Assembly: GCF_049275935.1 (NCBI RefSeq)
Contig: NZ_CP184830.1
Span: 5,518,001 to 5,582,000 of the forward strand
Reading direction: 5' to 3'
DNA: 64,000 nucleotides
Source: Endozoicomonas_A sp049275935
Lineage (GTDB): Bacteria > Pseudomonadota > Gammaproteobacteria > Pseudomonadales > Endozoicomonadaceae
In this document: in pieces, positions 47,778-56,033 of the stretch
How the letters are laid out: every line of letters starts with the position of its first letter
Numbering within the stretch: position 1 is the first letter of the stretch
Program-made: the position numbers and the translations under genes
Notes under the pieces: generated by a model
Database searches by the model: none
The model's input: only the letters and a program-made list of their open reading frames with translations
What the model was told of the DNA's origin: nothing

Positions 47778-48260
47778 CTACTTTGGCAGAATATCAATAG
47801 TAGTTCCCGGAAGAACCCGGTCAAATAAATCAATCATGTCACGACCATGCATCCTGATACAGCCTCTTGAACCCGGCTCGCCCATCACAGCGGTATCGGG
47901 TGATCCGTGGATATAGATGTAGCGTCGCATGGTATCGACATTTCCCAGACGGTTGTAGCCGGGTTCAAGACCGCTTAACCAGAGAATTCTGCTTAAAATC
48001 CAGTCCCGACGTTCAGAGTATTGTTGTAATAGTTCGGGTGAATAGATCTCACCCGTGTATCGCCTTCCCACAAAAACCGCATGGAGAGGGAGGCCCTTAC
48101 CGATTTTCGCACGAATAATATGACGCCCCAGTGGAGTCTGCCAGCTACCTTCCTGCTGCCCTGTTCCTTTACTGGCGGTGGATACAGAGTAACAAATCGT
48201 TTCTGCACCCTTTTGCAGCAGCTCCAGAGTCTGCGAGGCAATTCTAACATTAATGTGCAC
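47778..48260 (-). CDS. L,D-transpeptidase (YkuD domain)
   Basis: The YkuD catalytic motif is present: IYIHGSPD, then GEPGSRGCIRM with the nucleophilic cysteine. These enzymes make 3-3 cross-links or attach proteins to peptidoglycan. I use a GTG start at 48260 (MHINVRIASQTL), the usual beginning of short pseudomonad homologues; a TTG at 48314 gives a longer form. Neither has a strong ribosome-binding site. No signal peptide is evident, so localisation is uncertain. It sits between nagZ and psrA on the same strand. Confidence 0.82.
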   Translation of the reverse strand: MHINVRIASQTLELLQKGAETICYSVSTASKGTGQQEGSWQTPLGRHIIRAKIGKGLPLHAVFVGRRYTGEIYSPELLQQYSERRDWILSRILWLSGLEPGYNRLGNVDTMRRYIYIHGSPDTAVMGEPGSRGCIRMHGRDMIDLFDRVLPGTTIDILPK

Positions 48261-48326
48261 AGATGAATCTCGTATTGACTGGTTTCGCTTTGGCTCAGGC
48301 TCGAGAGCCAGCAACTCGAATAAATA

Positions 48327-48974
48327 TTATCGACCATTCTTATAGGTGGCATGAGCACGCAGACCAGCTGCCATAAATGGCACCATTCTTCTCATAATGT
48401 TCTCAAGATTGTCATCAATGTCATAATCTCTCTGGGCAATGGAGAGAAGTGCATCGGCGCCAGATACGGAAAAGACAGCAGAGCCAAGACTGAAATAGGT
48501 ACGCCAGAATTTATCGGCTATCGGAAGGTCAGGACAGGCCCTGAACAACAACTCAAAGTATCGGCTGAAGACGGTTCCATAAGTTTCCGTCAGATAACGC
48601 TTCAAATGCCCCTGGTTCTGTGTGAAAGCCAGCCCCATGAGTTTCATAAAAATAGAGATGTCATCGGGCCTTCTGGGTTTTACAGCAAGAATATGGTCAA
48701 CAAGTATCTCAAGCACAGCCTCAAGATCAGGTGGCTCACTCTGATCGGACCACTCATCCAGAGTGGTATCCAGCCCTTTCATAAAGGGGTCCAGAAAACG
48801 GGCAAAAACCGCCTGTATCAGCGCTTTTTTGGAACCAAAGTGATAGTTCACTGCAGCCAGATTAACCCCTGCCTGTTTTGTAATGGTTCTTAAGGAAGTC
48901 TCTGAGAAGCCATGTTCAGCGAAGAGCAGTTCGGCTGAATCCAGAATTCTTTCGACAGTTGAAAGTTGTGCCAT
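48327..48974 (-). CDS. psrA: TetR family regulator, PsrA-like
   Basis: A 215-residue TetR protein. The helix-turn-helix lies at TSLRTITKQAGVNLAAVNYHFGSKKALIQAV, nearly as in PsrA of Pseudomonas, a fatty-acid-responsive regulator of beta-oxidation genes and rpoS. The N-terminus (MAQLSTVERILDSAELLFAEHGF) also fits. The neighbourhood with nagZ supports the name. In Pseudomonas, lexA follows on the other side of psrA; here the accessory island begins instead. Confidence 0.82.
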   Translation of the reverse strand: MAQLSTVERILDSAELLFAEHGFSETSLRTITKQAGVNLAAVNYHFGSKKALIQAVFARFLDPFMKGLDTTLDEWSDQSEPPDLEAVLEILVDHILAVKPRRPDDISIFMKLMGLAFTQNQGHLKRYLTETYGTVFSRYFELLFRACPDLPIADKFWRTYFSLGSAVFSVSGADALLSIAQRDYDIDDNLENIMRRMVPFMAAGLRAHATYKNGR

Positions 48975-48993
48975 GGTACAAAGAATTTTATAA

Positions 48994-49043
48994 GTTTATT
49001 AAACGACTGTGTAGAACCTACGTATCTGGCCCCGAACTGTCAA
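48994..49043 (-). promoter_or_regulatory. Promoter and possible operator of the psrA-like gene
   Basis: On the minus strand, TTGACA (49043-49038) and TAGGTT (49020-49015) are separated by 17 bp, a good sigma-70 arrangement. Just downstream of the expected transcription start is the perfect 11-bp palindrome GTTTATTAAAC (48994-49004). Its position suits autorepression by the regulator. Confidence 0.55.
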
Positions 49044-49285
49044 GGCTGCTGCAGCTTGAGTCGACTTCAAGTCAACACTTCAAGCCAATGCTCTGGACGA
49101 CCTTGCATACCCTTTAGCTTACCCTCTACAACACGACCCTATGGTGGAGCTAATGTCAAGAAAATAAATCAATAATTTAAGTCAAGTCCTGCATAGCAAG
49201 GAATACGGGAAAGCTCTTGCTTTGAGGGCATTCATGTTTGGGCTATCAACGGGACGGAGAAATATGTGGTAGGCATCACGGAAAG

Positions 49286-49439
49286 CCAGATTTCCAAATA
49301 GAATCGCTTGCCCGCAAGATCATCCATACTGTTGTTGGTCACTGGATAATGGTTGAAAACAGGAAGTTCTGCAAAAGCCGCTGAAATAGATAGAAAAAAA
49401 ACGCATATACGAATGTTATTTAAAAATGATGATTCTCAT
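49286..49439 (-). pseudogene. Decayed N-terminal copy of the pepsin-like protease gene
   Basis: An ATG at 49439 with the same upstream block as the intact gene (AGTCTGAAAAGGTAAT) starts a frame that stops after seven codons. In the next frame the sequence continues as CVFFLSISAAFAELPVF then LAGKRFYLEIW. This matches the intact protein's signal peptide and propeptide-like start (ADLPVF, LPGKRLYLKIY). Similarity ends there, before either catalytic aspartate. It is therefore a truncated, frameshifted relic. The surrounding sequence from 49050 to 49592 shows no other gene. Confidence 0.75.
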
Positions 49440-49592
49440 AGCGATTACCTTTTCAGACTCTATGTAGATAAAAAAAACCTCCTTGATTTTAGACGGTCAT
49501 TTGAGGTTCAGCTCGAACCAGATAATAAATTAATGGATTCATGACCATGATTTTCATTGGGTAATGTTTTTGTACGAAAACTATCTGATTAA

Positions 49593-50780
49593 TCAGTATA
49601 ATGCCCTGAGTGTTTTTGGTTCATTGAGCCTGTCATGTGACTTGGCAAAACCAATCCGATCATCTGTTTTATCGAAAACGGTGTAAAACGCTCTCATGAA
49701 TGGATTTCCAAGGATCCAAGATTCATTATTTATTCCGGGCATTTCGTCAATTCCAGCATGACATTCAACCATTCCAAAGCAGTTTTGCTCTTTGACTACA
49801 TAAATTTGTGGGGGAACCTCATAGATATGGCCACCAATGGAGACCTTCAGAGGTGGAAGTTGGCTGACGTTTGAGCAATCTGCTTTCACATCAAGAGATT
49901 CAAGAATGGATTCGACGTCTTTTTCTGGCCCATAAATATAAAGTGCCCCTGTATCAATATGGGCTTTGCATTGTCTTTCTTGACAGCTTAGGAGAATATT
50001 TTTTGCTCCGACTGAGATGCCGTCAAAAGAAATATCGTAATAAGGATGTTCACCATCGATAGCTATCAGGGAGTGCCAGTATATAGGCCCCTGATAATAG
50101 AAAGGGTCGGGCTCACCGATAATCATAACACTACCGCCCTTGTTGGTTTTTTGGGACAGGTAGAACGAAAAGACAGCTTTATCGATCAAACCCTGTTTTA
50201 GGGCATTGTCTAACCATGATGGGATGATACTATTGCTCTTAAAGCCCAAGCCTAAAACGCCATCGAACGGATGGTCCTCGATATCATCTGAAATAACGTC
50301 GGCTACAGCAAATCCCTGAGATACTACCTTTATGCCACCGAGAGTAATATCATCATAACCGAAGATACCAGATATTTTACCTCTGGCGTAACTTAGGTTC
50401 AGTCTGTGGCTAGTGCGTACAAACGAGCTGCTGCTTTGTGGATCAAAACGTTTTTTGTCAGAGCAGCTGTTAGAACTACATGTTGTACCAGGAACCCAGA
50501 TATAACTTGATCCGGTATCTAAAAGAACTTTAAATACCTGATCGTCAGATCCAATTTTTATCTCGCCGTAATACTGCGTATTACCGAAGTTGTGTAGTAA
50601 TGTCTTTCCTTTAGCCATTTCTGGTCCATAAATTTTCAAATAAAGTCGCTTACCGGGAAGGTCACCCATATTGCTGCTGGTTACTGGAATGCGGTTAAAA
50701 ACAGGAAGATCTGCAAAAACCGCTGAAACAGATAGAGAAAAAATACATATAAAAATATTTTTTAAAAAGAGTTTGTTCAT
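49593..50780 (-). CDS. Pepsin-like (family A1) aspartic protease, secreted
   Basis: The 395-residue protein has a signal peptide (MNKLFLKNIFICIFSLSVSAVFA) and a full bilobal pepsin layout. First active site: Asp88 in LLDTGSSYIWVP, preceded by NTQYYGEIKIG. The flap region has Tyr131 in SYARGKISGIFGYD. Second active site: Asp276 in HIDTGALYIYGP. The C-terminal signature is SWILGNPFMRAFYTVFD then RIGFAK. Cysteines Cys101 and Cys106 match the first pepsin disulphide. The ATG at 50780 follows AAAAGG; an upstream in-frame ATG at 50804 lies beside the insertion sequence. A1 enzymes are common in eukaryotes and rare in bacteria, so transfer is likely. The export route beyond the periplasm is not visible. 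Confidence 0.92.
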   Translation of the reverse strand: MNKLFLKNIFICIFSLSVSAVFADLPVFNRIPVTSSNMGDLPGKRLYLKIYGPEMAKGKTLLHNFGNTQYYGEIKIGSDDQVFKVLLDTGSSYIWVPGTTCSSNSCSDKKRFDPQSSSSFVRTSHRLNLSYARGKISGIFGYDDITLGGIKVVSQGFAVADVISDDIEDHPFDGVLGLGFKSNSIIPSWLDNALKQGLIDKAVFSFYLSQKTNKGGSVMIIGEPDPFYYQGPIYWHSLIAIDGEHPYYDISFDGISVGAKNILLSCQERQCKAHIDTGALYIYGPEKDVESILESLDVKADCSNVSQLPPLKVSIGGHIYEVPPQIYVVKEQNCFGMVECHAGIDEMPGINNESWILGNPFMRAFYTVFDKTDDRIGFAKSHDRLNEPKTLRALY

Positions 50781-50805
50781 AATAATTACCTTTTCAGACT
50801 CCATG

Positions 50806-51620
50806 TAGTGCCTGCCCGAAAACCCACAAATAATCCGATTCAGCAGGCAGCAGCAAAAATTTTTGTTTAAAATTCAGCCTACTCATCTGTGGGTGCTACT
50901 TTTTGGTTTATTTCTGTTCAGCGGCTCTGTCGCCACAGGCTTTCATGCTGCTCCGAAAACAAAGTGGTTGCCCACTCTATCAACTTGCAAATAGCATCTC
51001 TGAGCAGGTTGATATCCGTCGGAAAGTGAACATTGGTTTTTACGACGATCGAGTCAGCGCGGGCGCGTGGCCTCTCTTCTTTTTTTTACCAATTCACGGC
51101 CAGCATTGACGACGACCTGATTGTTCTGGTCCAGAATTTCCGGTGTGAACAATGAGATGTTGTCTTGCAGGGTTTGCAGTTTGTACTGGTGTTCACAGTA
51201 AGACCCATGGCCTGGAATCTTTCGGTGAGTTCCATGCTCGTTAGCCAGCTCAAGAAGCCGGTCGTAGTCGCAGTTAATGACCAGCCGCAAGGCGCCAAAA
51301 ACCAACACCCTCCAGGGATCCATTCCGGGACGCCCGTTACCTTGGTCGGCAGCTATCATACCCTGAAGCACGTGAAAAACCTGATTCCTCAACTCGATAT
51401 TTGTCCAGATATATTGCAATGCCAGGAGCAAGCGGGGAGTGTAATCCCTTGACCTGAGATTGAATGTAATGGCAGAGATATCAACCTCGCCAAGCTGCAT
51501 TTGTGGATTAATGGTCTGGCGCATAAGTTCGGGAACGTCCTGTTGTGGAAAACCTTCGTTCCTTAAATTAGGCTATAAGCCGCTATTTTCAAGTATTTGA
51601 GGGTTTTCGGACGGGCACTA
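50806..51620 (-). mobile_element. Internally deleted ISNCY-type insertion sequence
   Basis: The ends are 20-bp inverted repeats matching at 18 positions: TAGTGCCTGCCCGAAAACCC at 50806-50825 and the complement of TAGTGCCCGTCCGAAAACCC at 51601-51620. The 815-bp length is too short for a full transposase of this type (about 1.4-1.5 kb). Both ends and the 5' half of the transposase gene remain. The right end abuts a truncated protease copy and the left end abuts the leader of the intact protease. I see no clear target duplication. Confidence 0.75.
50918..51524 (-). pseudogene. Truncated, frameshifted ISNCY-family transposase
   Basis: The first frame starts MRQTINPQMQLGEVDI and contains NGRPGMDPWRVLVFGALRL and DYDRLLELANEHGTHR, then FTPEILDQNNQVVVNAGRELVKK, all typical of the family. 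At a run of eight A the original frame is lost. It continues in the next frame as ERPRARADSIVVKTNVHFPTDINLL and stops at 50918. The rest of the catalytic region is missing. It cannot encode an active enzyme, though the ends might move with help in trans. Confidence 0.8.
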
Positions 51621-51763
51621 ATTATATTGCGACTGTATACGAATGAGCTGCTGCTTACTGGACTGTGGTTAAAAGCAGGAGATACCACAAAAGCCGCAGG
51701 AATGGATAGAGAAAAAAAACATATAAAAATTATTTTTAAAAAGATATAGAAGGTCTTCTGCAT
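51621..51763 (-). pseudogene. Second decayed N-terminal copy of the pepsin-like protease
   Basis: An ATG at 51763 starts MQKTFYIFLKIIFICFFSLSIPAAF, a signal peptide like that of the intact protease. SPAFNHSPVSSSSFVYSR follows. The last part resembles a later segment of the intact protein (PQSSSSFVRTSH), so there appears to be an internal deletion at a shared Ser run. The copy is then cut by the end of the insertion sequence at 51620. Confidence 0.65.
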
Positions 51764-51780
51764 CCAAACGCACCACTTTA

Positions 51781-51953
51781 TTGCAGGGAGCAAGGCGTTA
51801 TCGTAACTGACTAACCGGTTAGTGATTTGTGAAAACAAATTGTTAACTATTAGATGTGAATGGCTGCATCCTGACTCACGATTTACAGCTATATCAAAGC
51901 GTGGACGCAGTGAGTTCACTCACTATTTAGTCATCAGGAAAGGAGTTTAGCCT
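51781..51953 (+). promoter_or_regulatory. Serpin leader 1, with palindrome and hairpin
   Basis: This block, starting near TTGCAGGGAGCAAGG, recurs before all six serpin genes. It holds the perfect 14-bp palindrome ACTAACCGGTTAGT (51810-51823), 130 bases before the ATG. A second hairpin, AGTGAG-TTCA-CTCACT (51909-51924), lies just before the ribosome-binding site AAAGGAG. The block probably contains the promoter, but I cannot place -35 and -10 boxes with confidence. Confidence 0.6.
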
Positions 51954-53645
51954 ATGCAACCTCTCGGATATTCAATAGAACAAACATCACTGTCAGCGCA
52001 GCCATTAGACCTGCCAGACACATCCTCCAAGATCACCGTAGTGGCTTCCGACGTCGTTAAAAATCTGCTGGATAGAGTAAAAATCTCGATTCTGGACTTT
52101 ACCGGCAAATCAAGTATAGCGCTGTCTTCTGTTGGCCTGGCTGCCAGTCTTGGCATGCTTCTGGCGAGTATGGATGATAAAGACAAGAAGGCAATGATTC
52201 TGGGCATCCCCGTAGAAGCCTTAACGGATGAGCTGGAGACTGAAATCCACAAAGAACTCGGCCAGCTCAGTCTAAAACACGCTTACGTTAAACACCTTGG
52301 TCAAAAACAGGCAATCTCTTGCACTAACTTTATAGCGACTAAAGATGCCACCAGGGATGAGCAGTTTGAAAAGAGGCTGTCTGAATGTTATCAAACCGAA
52401 AAACTGGAGTGTCCTGTCAGTTGCATAGCAGACGTCACAGAAACTTACATTAATGATGGCAAAATTAACAACTTGTTTGGTGGTTATTCTGAAGCTCAAC
52501 GGCATGAAATTACAGCAGCCATAGTCAATGCGATGAGTTTCGATTTCAAGGGCATCTGGGAGACAAGTGCATCTTCAGATAAAATCACCACGGGCAATTT
52601 TATATGTACAACTGAAATTGATTTAAAGAAAGTTAAGATGATGAGTACAACTGATAATTTTCCAATTGCTGACAACGGACAATTCATTGCCATTGCCAAA
52701 GAATTAAAATCTGTAAATGGAGAAAACCTTAGATTGGTCGCAATAAAACCGCGTGTTGAATCTACGTCCACAATTACATTCCTTGATTCTGAAACAATTG
52801 ATCACCTGATTGAAAGATTAAATGATAATAAAATGACATTAAACGTAAAGCTACCAAAAATAAACATGGAAACTTGTGAAAACCAATTATTCAAAAGAAT
52901 TCATCAGGCATGTGAAATCAACACACTAGCAGCAGTAGATTTATCAAAATTAGGCAAACAGGCAGACCAAAATTTAAATATGATTCAGAAGATTACAGTA
53001 ACCGTTGATGAACAAGATACTTGCAACCCATTGACCAATGCCGAAAAAACCACCGTAAAAGACGATCCTGAAACCCCTGACTTTGAATTTCTCTGCCCTG
53101 GCTACATTGGCATTGTAGACTCAGAAGGTAATCGGTTGCTTGATTTGGTCATTAAGGATGACAGATTTTTGGAAACAGTGGAAAACCCGGACTCTGACGA
53201 CCTGATGTTTGATAGCTTTGATGACTCTGATAGCGATGATGATCTAACTCCCAAAAGAAACTATACATTTGATGCCAGATGGTACGCAGTTCAAAAAAGC
53301 GCAAATAATATAAAAAATATTGAAGACGCTATTGAAACCAGAATCAATGAGTTTCTTTCCAACCCTCTTCGCTATGGTGATATGACTATTTTAATACAAC
53401 ATAGATTTAACCAGGATGAAGAGCTTGAAATTATTAACGCTCGGGTAAAGTGCTTACCCGAAATAGATATCGATGTCGTTTCTTTGGATGACGCCAAAAA
53501 GCTTAAAAAAAGAATATTAGAATTAATTGGAGAAGAATATGAGGATTTACTTAGACTTGAAGATTTTATCGAATATTTTAGAGTTGAAGTTCAATCTAAT
53601 GCATGGGATGCTCTGCTGGAAAAGTTAACTGCTAGCAAATCGTGA
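51954..53645 (+). CDS. Serpin 1 with unrecognised C-terminal module
   Basis: A 563-residue protein without signal peptide. The serpin domain spans about residues 25-405. Visible serpin features are a helix-B-like LAASLGMLLASMDD, the central strand region AIVNAMSFDFKGIW, LPKINME, and the strand after the loop, FLCPGYIGIVD. The hinge is atypical: Asp355 replaces Gly at P15, and Pro359 falls at P11. Counting from position 355 puts Lys369 at P1 (TTVKDD). An acidic linker (FDSFDDSDSDDD) leads to a C-terminal module of about 120 residues ending AWDALLEKLTASKS. It is the most divergent array member and may not be inhibitory. Confidence 0.88.
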   Translation: MQPLGYSIEQTSLSAQPLDLPDTSSKITVVASDVVKNLLDRVKISILDFTGKSSIALSSVGLAASLGMLLASMDDKDKKAMILGIPVEALTDELETEIHKELGQLSLKHAYVKHLGQKQAISCTNFIATKDATRDEQFEKRLSECYQTEKLECPVSCIADVTETYINDGKINNLFGGYSEAQRHEITAAIVNAMSFDFKGIWETSASSDKITTGNFICTTEIDLKKVKMMSTTDNFPIADNGQFIAIAKELKSVNGENLRLVAIKPRVESTSTITFLDSETIDHLIERLNDNKMTLNVKLPKINMETCENQLFKRIHQACEINTLAAVDLSKLGKQADQNLNMIQKITVTVDEQDTCNPLTNAEKTTVKDDPETPDFEFLCPGYIGIVDSEGNRLLDLVIKDDRFLETVENPDSDDLMFDSFDDSDSDDDLTPKRNYTFDARWYAVQKSANNIKNIEDAIETRINEFLSNPLRYGDMTILIQHRFNQDEELEIINARVKCLPEIDIDVVSLDDAKKLKKRILELIGEEYEDLLRLEDFIEYFRVEVQSNAWDALLEKLTASKS

Positions 53646-53705
53646 ATAAATATAATGCTAATTAAGTGGCTAAAATAACCTCTGGACAATCATAAACAAA
53701 GAGCC

Positions 53706-53739
53706 AAATCCGGTTTTTAATCACCTCCGGATATTTTTA
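53706..53739 (+). terminator. Terminator after serpin 1
   Basis: Stem ATCCGG (53708-53713) and CCGGAT (53727-53732), followed by ATTTTTAT. The same terminator design recurs after each complete serpin gene, with a shorter stem here. Confidence 0.7.
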
Positions 53740-53850
53740 TTAACATAAGCCTGAAAGCAAACCAGACTCCATAATTTGGAAAAATAGATAAGTTAAATTT
53801 TATGGCAGAACTTCGGAAAGAGAAACATCTGCCACGATAACGAGCCTCTA

Positions 53851-54028
53851 TTGCAGGAAACAAAGTGTTATCGTAACTAACCGGTCAGTGATTTCTGAGA
53901 AAAGAAATAATTAAATATCAAGTACCAAGGGCAATACTGTAACCCGGGATTTATGGCTATTTGCTCAGCATGGAAGCAGTGAGTTTATTCTCACTAATTA
54001 ATTTTTATCAAGAAAGGGAGAATAGACT
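53851..54028 (+). promoter_or_regulatory. Serpin leader 2
   Basis: Conserved leader with the palindrome variant ACTAACCGGTCAGT (53876-53889, one mismatch). The hairpin AGTGAG/CTCACT (53978-53995) precedes the ribosome-binding site AAAGGGAG. The sequence between 53740 and 53850 shows no gene. Confidence 0.6.
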
Positions 54029-55714
54029 ATGCAACCTATCAGACAATCAACCGAACCAATGCAATGGCAGACATCAAAACCGCCAGTTAACTCCCTGGAG
54101 GTCTCCGAAAAGGCTTCTAATATCGTTACAAAACTGATCAGAAAGCTGTCACTCAAAATCCTGCCTAAGGCGGTCAATGACGACAAAAGCAAGGTAGTGT
54201 CTGCTACCAGCCTGGCACCGGTTCTGGGCATGCTTCTGGCGAGTATGGATGATAAAAAAAGGAAGGCATTGATTCTGGACATCCCCGTAGATACCTTAAC
54301 TGATGACCTGGAGAATGCAATCCATAAAAAACTCGGTGAATTCAGCGTAAAACACGCTTATAGTAAGGATCCTGATCAGAAACAGGCAGTCTCTTGCGCT
54401 GGCTTTATGGCTACTGAAGATGCCAGCAGGGATGAGCAGTTTGATCAGAGGCTGTCTGAATGTTATCAAACTGAAAAGCTCGACTGTCATGACAGCTCCG
54501 TAGCACGCGTCGCAGGAAGTTACATTAATGAGAAAACCAATGGAAAAATTAAAAACTTGTTTGATTGTTATCCTGAAACTGAGCGGGATAAGATTAAAGC
54601 GGCCATTGGTAGCGTGATACAATTCGATTGTAACTGGGAGAAAGCATTTTCTCCAAATGATACAGTCCCGGGCAATTTTCTTTGCGCAGATGGAACTCAT
54701 ATTAATGACGTAAAGATGATGCAGATGTGGGAAAATTGCCACTATTCCTATAACAGAACATTTGGCGCCATAGCCAAAAATTTCCGATCTGTGAATGGAG
54801 AAAACCTTAGATTTGTTGCGATATCACCCCGCGAAGAAAGTGCAACAGCAATTAACTACCTTAGTTCCAAAATAATCACTGATCTGATTAGCGATACAAG
54901 ACATAATAAAGCGATATTTAATATAACGCTACCTAAAATAAACGTAGTAGAAAGTTGTGATATTCAATTACTCGAGATAATTTGCGAGGCATTTGGAACC
55001 GACGTAATAGTCGCACAAGACTTAGCAAAATTAGGCAAACCGGAAAATAGTAATCTGAGTATTCTTCAGAAGACTGTACTATCCATTGATGAAGAAGGTG
55101 CTCAGAACAAGCTTTTGAGTGATGAAAGAATTTCTGTAAGGTGCTTACCCAAAGTAGGTAGCTTTGACTTTGTCTGCCCTGGTTACATTGCCATTGTAGA
55201 CGAAAATGAAAATCGGTTGGTTGAGTTGATCATTAAGGATGGTCGTTTTTTTGAATTTGCTCCGGCCGAGACCATTTCTTCTGAAAGTTTGAACACTGAT
55301 GACTGTAAAGCTGAAAGCAAAAGAGCTAAAATCGAAACCAACACAAATGGTAGGAAAAAGCTTGCTTCCAAAAAACGCGGAAAAAGCGGTAAAGCTAGTA
55401 TTGACTCTATAATAGAGCACTTATCTGATAAAACAAAAATCAAAAGTATTGATGCGAGTCCTCTAATACGTCATAGCTTTGATCCGAATGGGGAGTTTAA
55501 TATCGAAAGTGCCTATTCAGGTAGATCTGATTTATCTATCAAAACTCGTACCAAGGAAGACGCTATTAAAATCAAAGATAAAATATCAGAATGGCTGGAT
55601 TACAAACATGAATGTTTTGTTAAAGTTTTCGAGATCTCTGATGGCTCTCATGTAGAAGTTTCATTTGACGCATGGGATGCACTGTTTAAGAAGTTAAAAT
55701 CTACACATTCATAA
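54029..55714 (+). CDS. Serpin 2 with basic linker and C-terminal module
   Basis: A 561-residue protein. Serpin motifs include SLAPVLGMLLASMDD, SYINEKTNGKIKNLF, AAIGSVIQFDCNWEKAF, LPKINVVES and FVCPGYIAIVD. The hinge has Glu355-Glu356-Gly357. Counting from P15 (Gly357) gives Arg371 at P1 (ISVRCLP). Positions P12-P9 are Asn-Lys-Leu-Leu, not the small residues of efficient inhibitors. The linker differs from all others: residues 428-455 are strongly basic (ESKRAKIE, GRKKLASKKRGKSGK) and resemble a eukaryotic nuclear localisation signal. The C-terminal module ends AWDALFKKLKSTHS. No signal peptide is seen. Confidence 0.88.
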   Translation: MQPIRQSTEPMQWQTSKPPVNSLEVSEKASNIVTKLIRKLSLKILPKAVNDDKSKVVSATSLAPVLGMLLASMDDKKRKALILDIPVDTLTDDLENAIHKKLGEFSVKHAYSKDPDQKQAVSCAGFMATEDASRDEQFDQRLSECYQTEKLDCHDSSVARVAGSYINEKTNGKIKNLFDCYPETERDKIKAAIGSVIQFDCNWEKAFSPNDTVPGNFLCADGTHINDVKMMQMWENCHYSYNRTFGAIAKNFRSVNGENLRFVAISPREESATAINYLSSKIITDLISDTRHNKAIFNITLPKINVVESCDIQLLEIICEAFGTDVIVAQDLAKLGKPENSNLSILQKTVLSIDEEGAQNKLLSDERISVRCLPKVGSFDFVCPGYIAIVDENENRLVELIIKDGRFFEFAPAETISSESLNTDDCKAESKRAKIETNTNGRKKLASKKRGKSGKASIDSIIEHLSDKTKIKSIDASPLIRHSFDPNGEFNIESAYSGRSDLSIKTRTKEDAIKIKDKISEWLDYKHECFVKVFEISDGSHVEVSFDAWDALFKKLKSTHS

Positions 55715-55728
55715 ATAAAATGCCAAAT

Positions 55729-55758
55729 CCGGAGATTAACCATCTCCGGTTTTTTTTT
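55729..55758 (+). terminator. Terminator after serpin 2
   Basis: Stem CCGGAGAT/ATCTCCGG with a 5-base loop (55729-55749), followed by nine T. Confidence 0.92.
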
Positions 55759-55854
55759 AACAAAAGCTTAACCTGTAGTTGCCCCCACAGGTTAGACAAA
55801 CGGACAATTAAAGTTTTCGGGCAGAGATACCTTCACTATGACAATCGGGCTCTA

Positions 55855-56033
55855 TTGCAGGGAATAAGGTGTTATCGTAACTAACTAACCGGTCAGTGTT
55901 TTCTGAGAAAGGAAATACTTAAATATCAAGTACTAATGGCAATGCTGTAATTCATCATTTATGACTATTTGCAATAGCATGGAAGCAGTGAGTTTATTCT
56001 CACTACTTTGTATCAACCAAAGGAGAGAATACT
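55855..56033 (+). promoter_or_regulatory. Serpin leader 3
   Basis: Conserved leader with ACTAACCGGTCAGT (55884-55897). The hairpin AGTGAG/CTCACT (55987-56004) precedes the ribosome-binding site AAAGGAGAG. Confidence 0.6.

Noticed and set aside
49045..49075. MerR/ZntR-like operator on the minus strand with TTGACT and a dyad around AGTCGACT
   Set aside because: The dyad is asymmetric by one base, no acceptable -10 box lies at the 19-20 bp spacing of MerR promoters, and no metal-resistance gene follows.
51781..51807. Sigma-70 promoter TTGCAG-N17-TAACTG/A in the serpin leaders
   Set aside because: Matches to both boxes are poor, and the -35 part is not kept in leaders 5 and 6.
51621..51919. Open minus-strand frame of 118 codons before serpin 1 as a real gene
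   Set aside because: Its first half is the reverse of the conserved serpin leader; only the later signal-peptide part is meaningful and it is a protease relic.
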